Source: Alkalicoccus saliphilus
GTDB taxonomy: Bacteria > Bacillota > Bacilli > Bacillales > Salisediminibacteriaceae
Direction: 5' to 3'
Length of the DNA: 64,000 nt
Assembly (NCBI RefSeq): GCF_003044065.1
Contig: NZ_PZJJ01000001.1
Coordinates: 62,001-126,000 of the forward strand
Shown: in pieces, positions 54,338-63,489 of the stretch
How positions within the stretch are numbered: the first letter of the stretch is position 1
Layout: each line of letters begins with the position of its first letter
Notes under the pieces: model-generated
What the model was told of the DNA's origin: nothing
Database searches by the model: none
Seen by the model: only the letters and a program-made list of their open reading frames with translations
Made by a program: the position numbers and the translations under genes

Positions 54338-54368
54338 ACTGCGTCTTATCAGGGGAGTAAGACGCAGC
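54338..54368 (+). other. Hairpin after cbpB
   Basis: CTGCGTCTTA...TAAGACGCAG is a perfect stem of about ten bases with no T tail, followed 40 bases later by the true terminator. Confidence 0.45.
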
Positions 54369-54408
54369 CTGCCACATAGAATACGATTTTATAAAAACAG
54401 CATAATTT

Positions 54409-54450
54409 TAAAAACCCTCCGGCTGCTCATTTTGCAGCCGGAGGGTTTTT
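54409..54450. terminator. Bidirectional terminator between cbpB and the SRPBCC gene
   Basis: A sixteen-base stem AAAACCCTCCGGCTGC / GCAGCCGGAGGGTTTTT. Confidence 0.92.
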
Positions 54451-54506
54451 ATCTACACTGAAGAAATACCGGCATCGGTTAATCCTTAACAATTCAGCTG
54501 CCGGTA

Positions 54507-54935
54507 TTATATTGTTTTTTCCAGCTTTCTTTTACGATCTGAAAACATCCCAAAAAGCATAAATTTTATCAGAAAGGCCGGGATGAAGGAGGTATATCTC
54601 ACTTGATCCGTCATGAGAGTCCATCCGGGACGCAGCTCGATAAATTCATGTTTATGCTGCCATTTTATAAACGGAAAAGGCAGTTTCTCCCCCTCATCTA
54701 TAAAATACCGGAGAGGCTGAACGTGTGAAATTTTACTTTCCCACGAAAGACGTACAATAAAAAAATTCATCTTCAGGTGGACTGCTGCACCTTCAAAAAC
54801 TTTTTCATCCCCATGTAGTGTGAGTTTTGGGAACGAAGTTATAGCTGCAAGATTCCTGTTGTATTGAAAGAAATTCCAGACATCAGGCAGCGGTTTGTTT
54901 ATTTTAGTGCGGTAATGAAAAGTTCCTTTAAACAT
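54507..54935 (-). CDS. SRPBCC-fold ligand-binding family protein
   Basis: A 142-residue protein with the START/SRPBCC layout: an N-terminal strand and helix (KPLPDVWNFFQYNRNLAAIT), alternating strands, and a long C-terminal helix (FLIKFMLFGMFSDRKRKLE). Proteins of this group bind hydrophobic ligands or act as cyclases, but no catalytic residues stand out. AAAGGGGAG precedes the start. Divergent from nothing close; function unknown. Confidence 0.75.
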   Translation of the reverse strand: MFKGTFHYRTKINKPLPDVWNFFQYNRNLAAITSFPKLTLHGDEKVFEGAAVHLKMNFFIVRLSWESKISHVQPLRYFIDEGEKLPFPFIKWQHKHEFIELRPGWTLMTDQVRYTSFIPAFLIKFMLFGMFSDRKRKLEKTI

Positions 54936-55089
54936 CGTATTCTCCCCTTTTGTATAGATGCACCCGTTATCAGGCTTCAGCTTCCCCCGGGCACTGCTCC
55001 AATTTTTTACGAGACTCTCTTTCTTTCTTACTTTTCTCTACGGCATCATTAAATCCCTGCATAATTCAACTTAACACTCAGTAGGAATT

Positions 55090-56265
55090 CTACGGTGAAC
55101 TGTTCCCGAATCCTCTTCTCAATTTATTCTCACCGTATTTTTCATTAATATCTCTCAAGAGCGCATCTTTTTCCCAGTCTGCTTTATCTTTTTCGTAGGA
55201 GAATAAATTCAGCTGTTTATGAGCTTCCCCATGCCTGATTAAGTCTGTTCCAGTTATACCGACAAGTCGAACAGGATTCCCATTCCAGCTTTCTTCCCAA
55301 AGTTTCACTGTATAATGAAGCAGCTCTTCCGTTTTATCAAGAGGAGCCGGAAGACGGATCGAACGCTGAATTGTATCCCAGCTGCTGTAACGGATAGTCA
55401 GCTGTAATCCTGAAGCATAAACGGCTTTCCGTTTCAGACGACGGGAAACAGATTCGGCCATCTCAATGAGCACAGGACGGACTGCTGTGAGGCTTTCAGC
55501 ATCCTGGGCGAGAGTCCGGGAGTGACCAATGCTCTTAAATTGTTTTGCTGCTTCCGGGTCTACCGGCCGGGTGTCTTTCCCCCATGCCCTCTCATGAATT
55601 TTCCTTCCCCCTTCACCAAAGTTAAGAATAAACTCTGAAGCTTCAGCTGCTGCTATATCCCCTATAGTGTATATATTGTACCCTGCCAGCTTTTCAGCTG
55701 TCCGGTCACCGATTCCGTGCATCACAGCGGCAGGCATTGTCCAGAGTTTTTCCGGAATCTCCCGTTTACGGAGTACAGTTATTCCCATCGGTTTTTTCAT
55801 ATCGCTTGCCGTTTTTGCGAGAAATTTATTCGGAGCTATACCGATGCTGCTCGGGAGACCCAGCTCCTTCAGCAGCCGCTGCTGAATCTCTTCTGCAAGC
55901 GCAGGAGCTCCTGCCGGAATGCAGTCTGACACATCCATATATCCTTCATCGATCGAAACCGGTTCGACCATTTCTGTATACTCATTAAGTAATTCAAACA
56001 TCTGACGGGACTTTTCTCTGTATCTTTCAAAGCGGGGTTCCCTTACAATAAGATCCCGGCATGCTCTTCTTGCTTCCCATAAAGGAACAGGAGGCTTCAC
56101 ACCTCTTGCTCTTGCTTCGTAACTGGCTGTGACAACGATTCCTTTTCGTTTTTTTGCATTTCCTGCTATAGCAAGGGGCTTCCCTTTTAATTCGGGATTA
56201 TCAGCCGTTTCCACTGATGCATAAAAACTGTTCATATCCACATGGAAGATAACACGGCCACCCAT
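55090..56265 (-). CDS. dinB: DNA polymerase IV (Y family)
   Basis: Translesion polymerase tolerant of damaged templates. The 391 residues show the palm carboxylates IFHVDMNSFYASVE and SIDEGYMDVSD, the steric/fingers region ARARGVKPP, the HhH thumb segment MHGIGDRTAEKLAGYNIYTIGD, and a little-finger domain. Start after GGAGATTG. A clamp-binding motif may be QLNLF near residue 360. Corresponds to B. subtilis yqjH. Confidence 0.95.
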   Translation of the reverse strand: MGGRVIFHVDMNSFYASVETADNPELKGKPLAIAGNAKKRKGIVVTASYEARARGVKPPVPLWEARRACRDLIVREPRFERYREKSRQMFELLNEYTEMVEPVSIDEGYMDVSDCIPAGAPALAEEIQQRLLKELGLPSSIGIAPNKFLAKTASDMKKPMGITVLRKREIPEKLWTMPAAVMHGIGDRTAEKLAGYNIYTIGDIAAAEASEFILNFGEGGRKIHERAWGKDTRPVDPEAAKQFKSIGHSRTLAQDAESLTAVRPVLIEMAESVSRRLKRKAVYASGLQLTIRYSSWDTIQRSIRLPAPLDKTEELLHYTVKLWEESWNGNPVRLVGITGTDLIRHGEAHKQLNLFSYEKDKADWEKDALLRDINEKYGENKLRRGFGNSSP

Positions 56266-56454
56266 ATCATCAATCTCCTTTCAGGAGGACAAGATTATAT
56301 TTATACTTTATACATTTTACCACAGGACAACAGATGAACCTTGCAAGGCATCTTTCTTTATAACTAATTTACTAGAAAAGTCTTACATACTATCGCCAAT
56401 TTCCATACGTTTATGTTAAAATTGAATTGTTATAGAAAGGTGGTCGATGAATAA

Positions 56455-56649
56455 ATGGATGCTTATTACACTACTTCCAGCTATCAGTCCGTTTTTTTTC
56501 TGGTAATCGAAGTTTTGAATGATTACGCCAGACATGAGAGACCATCACCTACGATTCAGCAGCTTGCTGCAAGAACAGGTCATTCCGAAGAAAAAATACT
56601 GGAATCACTTGAATTCGGCAGCATCAGTCCGAAATCCCTTCTCCACTAA
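56455..56649 (+). CDS. Stand-alone sigma-70 region 3-like mini-protein
   Basis: A 64-residue protein. Residues about 18-58 (VIEVLNDYARHERPSPTIQQ, then LAARTGHSEEKILESLEFG) follow region 3 of sigma-B/SigF-type factors (EeL...RSPTi.EiA..lgvSeEeVLEamE.g), but regions 2 and 4 are absent. AAAGGTGG lies 11 bases before the ATG, a slightly long gap. The nearest equivalent position in B. subtilis (between yqjH and yqjE) holds yqzH, which I cannot show to be related. It could be a core-polymerase or anti-sigma ligand, or a remnant. A hairpin overlaps its end. Confidence 0.6.
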   Translation: MDAYYTTSSYQSVFFLVIEVLNDYARHERPSPTIQQLAARTGHSEEKILESLEFGSISPKSLLH

Positions 56650-56763
56650 GAGGGGGTTTCGGGCTGAAAAGAATACCTGCGAATATATATAAGAATACAT
56701 CAGCGACTGCCCGGAGTGTTCATTATCAGTTTTTTCAACTGGAGTACTCGCTGTACACAGGGC

Positions 56764-56798
56764 AAAAAAACACACCGGCAATGCGGTGTGTTTTTTTA
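56764..56798. terminator. Bidirectional terminator after yqjE
   Basis: AAAAAACACACCG-gcaatg-CGGTGTGTTTTTTT; serves yqjE on the minus strand and can serve the mini-protein gene on the plus strand. Confidence 0.9.
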
Positions 56799-56821
56799 TT
56801 TCGTTCATCCAGGAGATCCTT

Positions 56822-57934
56822 TTAAGTTTTCACTTCGTTTATAATCTGGACAACGAGACGGGTAAGAAAGTTGAGCTCTTCAACGGACATCCGTTCGTTC
56901 GTAGTGTGAATATCTTCGTAGCCTACACCAAGATTGATCGTAGGAATTCCGTGGCCTGCGATAATGTTCGCGTCACTGCCTCCCCCGCTCTGCTTCAGTC
57001 TAGGAAACCGGCCGATTTTTTCAACAGCACGGCTTGCTTTTATCACTACTGTGTCATCCGGATTCTGCTTGAAACCTGGATATACTACCTGAATCTTCAC
57101 TTCTGCAGACGCACCCATTTCTTCTGCAGCTGCTTCAAACGCCTGTTTCATTGCCTCCGTCTGCTTTTCCATTTTCTCTTTTACAAGCGATCTTGCTTCT
57201 GCCGTAATATCCACTCTGTCACAGACGATATTCGTCTGGCTGCCGCCTTCCATGCGTCCTATGTTAGCCGTAGTTTCTTTATCGATTCTGCCCAGAGGCA
57301 TCGAAGCTACAGCTTTTGAAGCGGCTGTTATAGCTGAGACTCCTTTTTCCGGTGCCACACCTGCATGAGCTTTTTTTCCGTGTATTGCAGCATACACTTT
57401 TGACTGATTGGGGGCTGCTGTCACAAGATCCCCTACCGGACCATCACTGTCGAGAGCATAACCATAGTCTGCTTTTACAAGGTTCATATCCAGCTCCCTC
57501 GCTCCTGCAAGACCTGATTCTTCCCCGACAGTAATCACAAACTGTACTGTTCCATGTTCCGTACCTTCTTCCTGAATAGTCCGCACGGCTTCTATCATAG
57601 CAGCTATGCCCGCTTTGTCATCTGCGCCAAGGACGGTTGTTCCATCGGAATAAATGTATCCTCCCCTCACCTCAGGCGAAACACCGAGCCCGGGGACCAC
57701 CGTATCCATGTGAGAAGTAAAGTAAATTGTATCCCACTCTGTATTTCCTTCCCACGTTACAACAAGATTTCCAGCTCCGTGCCCTGTCCGTGTCTTGGAA
57801 TCGTCTTCCTTTACAGAGAGGCCGAGTCCGGTAAATTTTTCAATCAGTCTGTCGGCTATTTCTCTTTCATATTTCGTTTCTGAATCAATTTGAACGAGTT
57901 CAATGAATTCGTTAAGCAGCCGTTCCTCATTCAT
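56822..57934 (-). CDS. yqjE: M20/M42-type peptidase (peptidase T-like, YqjE)
   Basis: A 371-residue co-catalytic dizinc aminopeptidase/tripeptidase relative. Start at 57934, nine bases after GAGGAGG. Metal and catalytic motifs: TSHMDTVVPG, GADDKAGIAAMIEAV, TVGEESGLAGAREL, DSDGPVGD and the late His in GVGYEDIHTTNERM. A lid domain lies at about 185-290. It follows yqjD/pccB-region genes as in B. subtilis. Substrate peptide unknown. Confidence 0.9.
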   Translation of the reverse strand: MNEERLLNEFIELVQIDSETKYEREIADRLIEKFTGLGLSVKEDDSKTRTGHGAGNLVVTWEGNTEWDTIYFTSHMDTVVPGLGVSPEVRGGYIYSDGTTVLGADDKAGIAAMIEAVRTIQEEGTEHGTVQFVITVGEESGLAGARELDMNLVKADYGYALDSDGPVGDLVTAAPNQSKVYAAIHGKKAHAGVAPEKGVSAITAASKAVASMPLGRIDKETTANIGRMEGGSQTNIVCDRVDITAEARSLVKEKMEKQTEAMKQAFEAAAEEMGASAEVKIQVVYPGFKQNPDDTVVIKASRAVEKIGRFPRLKQSGGGSDANIIAGHGIPTINLGVGYEDIHTTNERMSVEELNFLTRLVVQIINEVKT

Positions 57935-57989
57935 TAGGATGTGCCTCCTCAATAGTTATGTACGGAGACGATTGTACCATAAATACAGT

Positions 57990-59549
57990 CTAGAGCGGGA
58001 TATTGCCGTGCCTTTTTGCCGGACGCTGCTCTGTTTTCTCCTGGAGCATTTTCAAGCTCTCCATAATTTTCTGTCTCGTCTCTCTCGGGTCGATGACATC
58101 ATCCACCATCCCATTTGCCGCTGCAATGTAAGGGTTGGCAAATTTTTCACGGTACAATTCAATTTTTTCTGCTCTAGTTTTTTCAGGGTTCTCGCTCTCC
58201 TGAATTTCTCTTGCGAAAATTACATTGGCAGCACCGTGGGGTCCCATTACGGCTATTTCAGCATTCGGCCAGGCATATACTATATCCGCTCCTATGGATT
58301 TACTGTTTAAAGCAACATAGGCCCCTCCATACGCTTTACGGGTGATCACCGTAATTTTTGGGACGGTAGCTTCTGAATACGCGTAAAGTATTTTCGCCCC
58401 GTGCCGGATAATACCTCCGTGTTCCTGCTGGACACCCGGAAGAAATCCTGTTACATCTTCAAATGTAACAAGCGGGAGACGGAAACTGTCGCAGAAACGG
58501 ATAAAGCGGGCGATTTTATCTGAGGAATCGATATCGAGTCCTCCCGCCATTACTTTCGGCTGATTCGCAATTATTCCAAGCGGACGGCCGCCAACTCTGG
58601 CGAAGCCGATAACGGCATTTTTTGCAAAGTCCTTCTGCACTTCCATGAATGACTCTTTATCTGCTGTTTCCCGGATTACTTCCCGTACATCATACGACCT
58701 GGACGGATCTGACGGGACATGGTCCAGCAGATCGTATAGAAACTCATCTTTCTCTTCATAGCTCTGAATCGGCGGCTCTTCTTCCTGATGCTGGGGAAGA
58801 TAAGACAGCAGATCTCTTACCTGGCGCAGAGCTTCTTCTTCACTTTTGCAGGAGAAGTGGGCATTGCCGCTCTTTGATCCGTGAACTTTTGCTCCCCCCA
58901 GAGCTTCGGAGGAGATTTTTTCTCCTGTAACAGTCTCTATTACTTTTGGCCCTGTAATAAACATCTGGCTTGTTTTTTCCACCATAAATACAAAGTCAGT
59001 TATTGCCGGTGAATATACTGCCCCTCCGGCACACGGACCCATAATAACTGAAATCTGGGGGATAACACCGGAGTATATTGCATTTCTGTAAAAAACATGC
59101 CCATATCCATCTAAAGAGAGAACACCCTCCTGTATTCTCGCACCGCCGGAGTCATTTAAGCCGACAAAAGGCGCCTTATTTTTTACGGCAAGATCCATTA
59201 CGTTGGCTATCTTTTTTGCGTGCATTTCCCCGAGCGCTCCTCCGTAGACAGTAAAGTCTTGAGCAAAGAGGAAAATTTTCCGGCCGTTAACGTAGCCATA
59301 TCCAGTGACAACCCCCTCCCCGGGAGCTGATCCTTTCTCCATCCCCTCTTCGTCAAAACGGTGTTCAATAAACGGCTGGAGTTCCACAAACGTGTTTTCA
59401 TCCACGAGAAGCTCTATTCTTTCTCTCGCCGTTAATTTGCCCTTTTCGTGCTGCTTTTCCCGGCGTTTGTCTCCTCCTCCCATTTCCACTTTTCTTCTTT
59501 TATCATAAAGTTCGTTCAGTTTTTCATACATGTCCATCCGCTGATTCAT
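57990..59549 (-). CDS. pccB: Acyl-CoA carboxylase beta subunit (propionyl-CoA carboxylase, YqjD)
   Basis: Carboxyltransferase half of a biotin-dependent acyl-CoA carboxylase, 519 residues. It shows the [20 protein letters not shown]-terminus, the [10 protein letters not shown] oxyanion segment in the N-terminal crotonase-like half, and [30 protein letters not shown] in the C-terminal half. The start at 59549 overlaps the previous gene; ATG 59537 or 59531 is possible. The mutase-epimerase neighbours make propionyl-CoA the probable substrate. The biotin carboxylase and carrier are not in this window. Confidence 0.9.
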   Translation of the reverse strand: MNQRMDMYEKLNELYDKRRKVEMGGGDKRREKQHEKGKLTARERIELLVDENTFVELQPFIEHRFDEEGMEKGSAPGEGVVTGYGYVNGRKIFLFAQDFTVYGGALGEMHAKKIANVMDLAVKNKAPFVGLNDSGGARIQEGVLSLDGYGHVFYRNAIYSGVIPQISVIMGPCAGGAVYSPAITDFVFMVEKTSQMFITGPKVIETVTGEKISSEALGGAKVHGSKSGNAHFSCKSEEEALRQVRDLLSYLPQHQEEEPPIQSYEEKDEFLYDLLDHVPSDPSRSYDVREVIRETADKESFMEVQKDFAKNAVIGFARVGGRPLGIIANQPKVMAGGLDIDSSDKIARFIRFCDSFRLPLVTFEDVTGFLPGVQQEHGGIIRHGAKILYAYSEATVPKITVITRKAYGGAYVALNSKSIGADIVYAWPNAEIAVMGPHGAANVIFAREIQESENPEKTRAEKIELYREKFANPYIAAANGMVDDVIDPRETRQKIMESLKMLQEKTEQRPAKRHGNIPL

Positions 59550-60369
59550 CCTTTCTCTCTACAAGTTCCAGTAGGCTTCCGTGTGTGGATTTAGGGTGAA
59601 GAAAAGCTATTGGATGCCCCTGGGCTCCCGTTTTCGGTTCTTCATCAATGAGCTGGACCCCGGAACGCTTCATTTGTGTCAGTCTGTCCTGAAGATCTTC
59701 CACAGCTATGGCCAGATGATGAAGGCCCGGTCCTTTTTTATCAATAAATTTTTGTACGGGGCTGTTTTCGCCGAGCGGCTCAAGAAGTTCCAGCGTTACT
59801 GAACCGAGCGGAAGAAAGGCTACCCGTACTCCTTGTTCCGGAACTTCCACAACATCCTGTATATCAAGCTGAAAATGAGAGCGGTAAAAAGAAGCTGCCT
59901 CATCAATAGATGTTACCGCTATACCGATGTGATCCACACCCCGCGGCTTTTGAAAAAGCCGTGTTTCTTCCCCCCGTCTCGCTTTTACGGATTCTTCAAT
60001 GTATGAAGCAATCAGACCTGTCGGCGTACCCGGAGTAAAAATCTTTTCCACTCCTGCTTCTTCAAGTCTAGCTATGTCATACACTGGAATAACCCCGCCT
60101 CCAATAACGAGAATGTCTTCCGCTTCTTCTTCCTTAAGCTGTTTTACCACGGCAGGAAATAATACATTATGCGCTCCTGATAAACTGGAAAGTCCTATTA
60201 CGTCAACATCCTCCTGAACTGCAGCCCGTACGATCTGTTCTGCGGACTGCCTGAGTCCAGTATATATTACTTCCATGCCGGCATCTCTCAGAGCCTGGGA
60301 AATCACGAGTGCCCCCCGATCGTGGCCGTCCAGTCCCGGCTTTGCTATAAGTACTCTAATTCTTTCCAT
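59524..60369 (-). CDS. Fused B12-binding subunit and methylmalonyl-CoA epimerase
   Basis: A 281-residue two-domain protein from ATG 60369 (GGAGG eight bases upstream). Residues 1-130 are a cobalamin-binding Rossmann domain with the lower-ligand motif [11 protein letters not shown] (DxHxxG), GLSSLSGAH and the [10 protein letters not shown] loop, as in the methylmalonyl-CoA mutase small domain. Residues about 140-272 are a VOC-family epimerase ([46 protein letters not shown]) with the metal His/Gln/Glu pattern. In most relatives these are two genes. The frame is open throughout, with no sign of a sequencing join. It sits 14 bases after mutase and overlaps pccB. Confidence 0.87.
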   Translation of the reverse strand: MERIRVLIAKPGLDGHDRGALVISQALRDAGMEVIYTGLRQSAEQIVRAAVQEDVDVIGLSSLSGAHNVLFPAVVKQLKEEEAEDILVIGGGVIPVYDIARLEEAGVEKIFTPGTPTGLIASYIEESVKARRGEETRLFQKPRGVDHIGIAVTSIDEAASFYRSHFQLDIQDVVEVPEQGVRVAFLPLGSVTLELLEPLGENSPVQKFIDKKGPGLHHLAIAVEDLQDRLTQMKRSGVQLIDEEPKTGAQGHPIAFLHPKSTHGSLLELVERKDESADGHV

Positions 60370-60383
60370 AAATGGCGCCTCCT

Positions 60384-62027
60384 CTACGACGTATATTCTC
60401 CAAACACATTCCTGAGTGTATGACATATTTCTCCAACTGTTGCATAAACTTTAACAGCTTTTACGATGACATCCATCATATTTTCCCCGTTTTCAGCAGC
60501 TGCTTTAAGCTCCTCAAGCACAGCCTCCACCTTTTCACTGTCCCTTCGCTCCCGGAGGGTTTTCAGTCTGTGAAGCTGCTCTTTAACAAAAGCGTCATCC
60601 ACCGCCATCAAGTCCGGTGCCTGTTCTTCGCCTGCCTGAAATTTGTTTACTCCTACAACTATATCTTCTTCCTTTTCAAGGCGTTTCTGTGCGTCATATG
60701 CAGCACGGTGGATTTCTCTCTGCATGTACTGGCTTTCCACCGCCTGCACCGCGCCTCCCATTTCATCAATTCGTTCAATATAACGGAAAGCTTCTTCTTC
60801 AAGCCTGTCGGTTAATTCTTCAATAAAATAGGACCCGCCGAGCGGATCAATAGTATTTGTCACTCCGGTTTCATGAGCGATGATCTGCTGCGTACGCAGT
60901 GCAATTCTCGCGCTGTCTTCCGTTGGAAGCGAAAGCGCCTCGTCTTTCGCATTCGTGTGAAGACTCTGAGTCCCTCCAAGAACTGCGGCCATAGCCTGCA
61001 GCGCAACTCTTACAACGTTATTTTCCGGCTGCTGGGCAGTAAGCGTAGAGCCTGCAACCTGGGTATGAAAGCGCAGCTGTTCACTCTTTTCTTTTTTTGC
61101 TCCGAAACGCTCCCGCATCATCTTTGCCCACATTCTTCTTGCGGCACGGAATTTTGCCGTTTCTTCGAAAAAATCATTATGTCCATTAAAGAAAAAGGCA
61201 AGCCGCGGAGCGAATTCATCCACATCAAGTCCCGCCTCCATCGCCGCCTCGACATAGGCAGCGGCATTAGCCAGTGTGAAAGCAAGCTCCTGTACTGCTG
61301 TGGATCCGGCTTCGCGGATATGGTAACCGCTGATACTGATAGTATTAAAAGCCGGAGCTTCCCTGCTGCAAAATTCAAAGATGTCCGTGATAAGTTTCAT
61401 GGATGGTTTAGGCGGATAAATATATGTTCCCCGGGCAATGTATTCTTTTAAAATATCGTTCTGAATGGTCCCGCGGATCTTTTCCGGCGGGACCCCCTGC
61501 TTTTCTGCTACTGCTATATACATTGCAAGCAATACGGCAGCCGGTGCATTTATTGTCATGGAGGTACTGACATCACCAAGTGAAATCTGGTCAAATAAAA
61601 GTTCCATGTCTTCCAGAGAATCGATGGCTACACCAACTTTTCCTACTTCCCCTAAAGACATCGCATCATCAGAATCGTATCCGATCTGTGTAGGCAGATC
61701 AAAAGCGACCGATAAACCGGTCTGTCCCTGATCCAGAAGGTAACGGAATCGTTCATTTGTTTCTTTTGCAGATCCAAAGCCTGCATACTGTCTCATAGTC
61801 CAGAGCTGCCCGCGGTACATCGTACTGCGGATGCCCCGTGTATAGGGATACCGGCCTGGAAAACCGAGCTTTTCTATGTAAGCGTTATCAATTTCCTCCG
61901 GGAAATAAGCTCTTTCCACATCCAGCCGGGAGCCGGTACGAAAAGTATCCTTCCTTTCCGGTCGTTTTTTCAGCTGCTCCTTTACTTCTTTCTGCCATGC
62001 TGCATAAGCCTCTTTATAATCTTCCAT
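60384..62027 (-). CDS. mcmA: Methylmalonyl-CoA mutase, catalytic subunit
   Basis: Adenosylcobalamin-dependent rearrangement between succinyl-CoA and methylmalonyl-CoA. Start at 62027 after AAGGAGG. The 547 residues are the TIM-barrel chain without its own B12 domain: [72 protein letters not shown] and [29 protein letters not shown]. The B12-binding part is the fused next gene. The first gene of a four-gene operon (mutase, fusion, pccB, perhaps yqjE). An extended -10 (TGTTATAAT, about 62060-62068) precedes it. Confidence 0.93.
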   Translation of the reverse strand: MEDYKEAYAAWQKEVKEQLKKRPERKDTFRTGSRLDVERAYFPEEIDNAYIEKLGFPGRYPYTRGIRSTMYRGQLWTMRQYAGFGSAKETNERFRYLLDQGQTGLSVAFDLPTQIGYDSDDAMSLGEVGKVGVAIDSLEDMELLFDQISLGDVSTSMTINAPAAVLLAMYIAVAEKQGVPPEKIRGTIQNDILKEYIARGTYIYPPKPSMKLITDIFEFCSREAPAFNTISISGYHIREAGSTAVQELAFTLANAAAYVEAAMEAGLDVDEFAPRLAFFFNGHNDFFEETAKFRAARRMWAKMMRERFGAKKEKSEQLRFHTQVAGSTLTAQQPENNVVRVALQAMAAVLGGTQSLHTNAKDEALSLPTEDSARIALRTQQIIAHETGVTNTIDPLGGSYFIEELTDRLEEEAFRYIERIDEMGGAVQAVESQYMQREIHRAAYDAQKRLEKEEDIVVGVNKFQAGEEQAPDLMAVDDAFVKEQLHRLKTLRERRDSEKVEAVLEELKAAAENGENMMDVIVKAVKVYATVGEICHTLRNVFGEYTS

Positions 62028-62059
62028 GGGCGCCTCCTTCAACTCGTAAATATGGTCTT

Positions 62060-62068
62060 ATTATAACA
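62060..62068 (-). promoter_or_regulatory. Extended -10 promoter of the mutase operon
   Basis: TGTTATAAT on the minus strand, about 33 bases from the start codon. No good -35 is present, as is usual for extended -10 promoters. Confidence 0.55.
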
Positions 62069-62094
62069 TAGAGTTGTTAAGTCTTCCCATCCTC

Positions 62095-62123
62095 TTGAAA
62101 AGTCGTTTTTTTCCGGCTAAAAT
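62095..62123 (+). promoter_or_regulatory. Sigma-A promoter of prli42
   Basis: TTGAAA, a 17-base spacer and TAAAAT, 32 bases before the ATG. Confidence 0.8.
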
Positions 62124-62155
62124 AGAAGTAGTAAAAGTTTTGAGGAGGGAAAAGT

Positions 62156-62245
62156 ATGCCTCGTAAGTTTCGTAAAGCGATCGTTTATATGATGATTATC
62201 GTAATGTTTGTTGGAACTGCACTTATGGGAGTTTCTGCGTTTTAA
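62156..62245 (+). CDS. prli42: Stressosome-associated miniprotein Prli42
   Basis: A 29-codon gene, MPRKFRKAIVYMMIIVMFVG and a further nine residues ending in SAF. It has a short Lys/Arg-rich start, a single TM and almost nothing outside, matching the length and pattern of Listeria Prli42 and its Bacillus relatives (NRK..R.VVY.ML..ML..TLLAG.S.F). Prli42 anchors the stressosome to the membrane and is needed for sigma-B activation by oxidative stress in Listeria. GAGGAGGG, a strong promoter and an immediate terminator make it a genuine gene. Confidence 0.85.
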   Translation: MPRKFRKAIVYMMIIVMFVGTALMGVSAF

Positions 62246-62257
62246 TACTAAAACCAA

Positions 62258-62304
62258 AACAAACGGCTTCCCGGCTGATTTATCTGACCGGGAAGCCGTT
62301 TTTC
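62258..62304 (+). terminator. Terminator after prli42
   Basis: AACGGCTTCCCGG...CCGGGAAGCCGTTTTT, about 15 bases past the stop. Confidence 0.93.
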
Positions 62305-62511
62305 TGTGGCTTTTTTAGAGCTCTGTGCAGATAAAAGGGCACCTGAAGTGGAGGAAGCTGAAAATCTCCTCCAGTTATAACCATCAAACCAAACTTTCAC
62401 ACAGCTTTTTGCTTAGTGATAGATTACTGAACGCCGCCGTCTTTTTATTACATTCAGCAGCCCTTTGTCACGTCGAGGAAAAGCAGGTCATATCAAACCT
62501 TATTTCACATA

Positions 62512-63489
62512 TTACACTTTTGATTCAAATATTCCGTATTCCTGCACCGGACGAAACTGTTTTTTGATGGCAAGATACTGCTCCAGTTCTTTCACGAGAT
62601 GGGCAAGTGCTGCTCTTGCTTCAAATTCTTCCCTCGTTTTAGGAAGCTCCATTTCTTTAAAAGAGTCCCGGAGCTCCTCCAGCTTATCTATAAAAAGGTA
62701 AGCCGTATTTTTTGAGTGGACACCTTCCGCCAGATCGTCCATAAATCCAGCGAGCATGTCTGCCTGCATTACATGATAATCTATTGAAGTCAAAAGCGGC
62801 ATCATTCTTTCGATAATGTCGAGCTGTTTTTCCCTCATTTTAAAATAATGATAGTACGTGTCCTCATAGCGGAGAATATGGTTTTCCAGGTTTTGTACTG
62901 CCATATTTTTTGCTTCCTGGATGAGCTTTCCGGCTTCCACAATTTCACTTCCGCTCCAGTCAGAATCCCCGCGGCGTATATAAGAGGCAAACTCATGAAA
63001 AATCACCGCATAATTCTCTTCCAGACGGTTCTGAAGTTTGTTCAGCTCCGCCTCATTACTCGGCATATAAATATTCATAACGAGCGCCATTCCGACGCCG
63101 ATAACTATTAAAAACAGTTCGTTGACTATAACTTCTGTACTGACAGTACCTACTGTATACAAATGAAAAATAATAACCATACTCGTGACGATCCCAGAAG
63201 TAATTTTTAACTGCACCGCAATTGGTATAAAAACAAGTATTACAAGCGCAATGCTGAGGAAATGGTACCCCAGCGCCTCGAAAATAATGGCTGCGGTGAG
63301 CAGCCCTATAATGCAGGCTGAAAACCTTTCCCAGGCGGATAGATAGGATTTTTTTCTTGTCCTCTGAATACAAAGAATCGTAAGTATTCCTGCAGAAGCA
63401 TAAAAATCCAGCTGCAGTGTCTGTGCAATTAAAACAGCCAGTGCAGCTCCAACTGCTGTTTTCAGCGTTCTGTATCCAAGTCCTCGCAT
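62512..63489 (-). CDS. yqjA: Aromatic acid exporter-family membrane protein (YqjA-like)
   Basis: A 325-residue protein. The N-terminal half has about five TM segments (residues 8-27, 29-47, 60-80, 82-100, 110-135), and the C-terminal half is a soluble helical domain (EAELNKLQNRLEENYAVIFHEF onward) with coiled-coil potential. This is the half-size form of the FUSC/YqjA exporter group. MRGLGYRTLKTAVGAALAV is the typical family start. Substrate unknown. It lies next to prli42, like yqjA at the end of the yqj region in B. subtilis. Confidence 0.85.
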   Translation of the reverse strand: MRGLGYRTLKTAVGAALAVLIAQTLQLDFYASAGILTILCIQRTRKKSYLSAWERFSACIIGLLTAAIIFEALGYHFLSIALVILVFIPIAVQLKITSGIVTSMVIIFHLYTVGTVSTEVIVNELFLIVIGVGMALVMNIYMPSNEAELNKLQNRLEENYAVIFHEFASYIRRGDSDWSGSEIVEAGKLIQEAKNMAVQNLENHILRYEDTYYHYFKMREKQLDIIERMMPLLTSIDYHVMQADMLAGFMDDLAEGVHSKNTAYLFIDKLEELRDSFKEMELPKTREEFEARAALAHLVKELEQYLAIKKQFRPVQEYGIFESKV

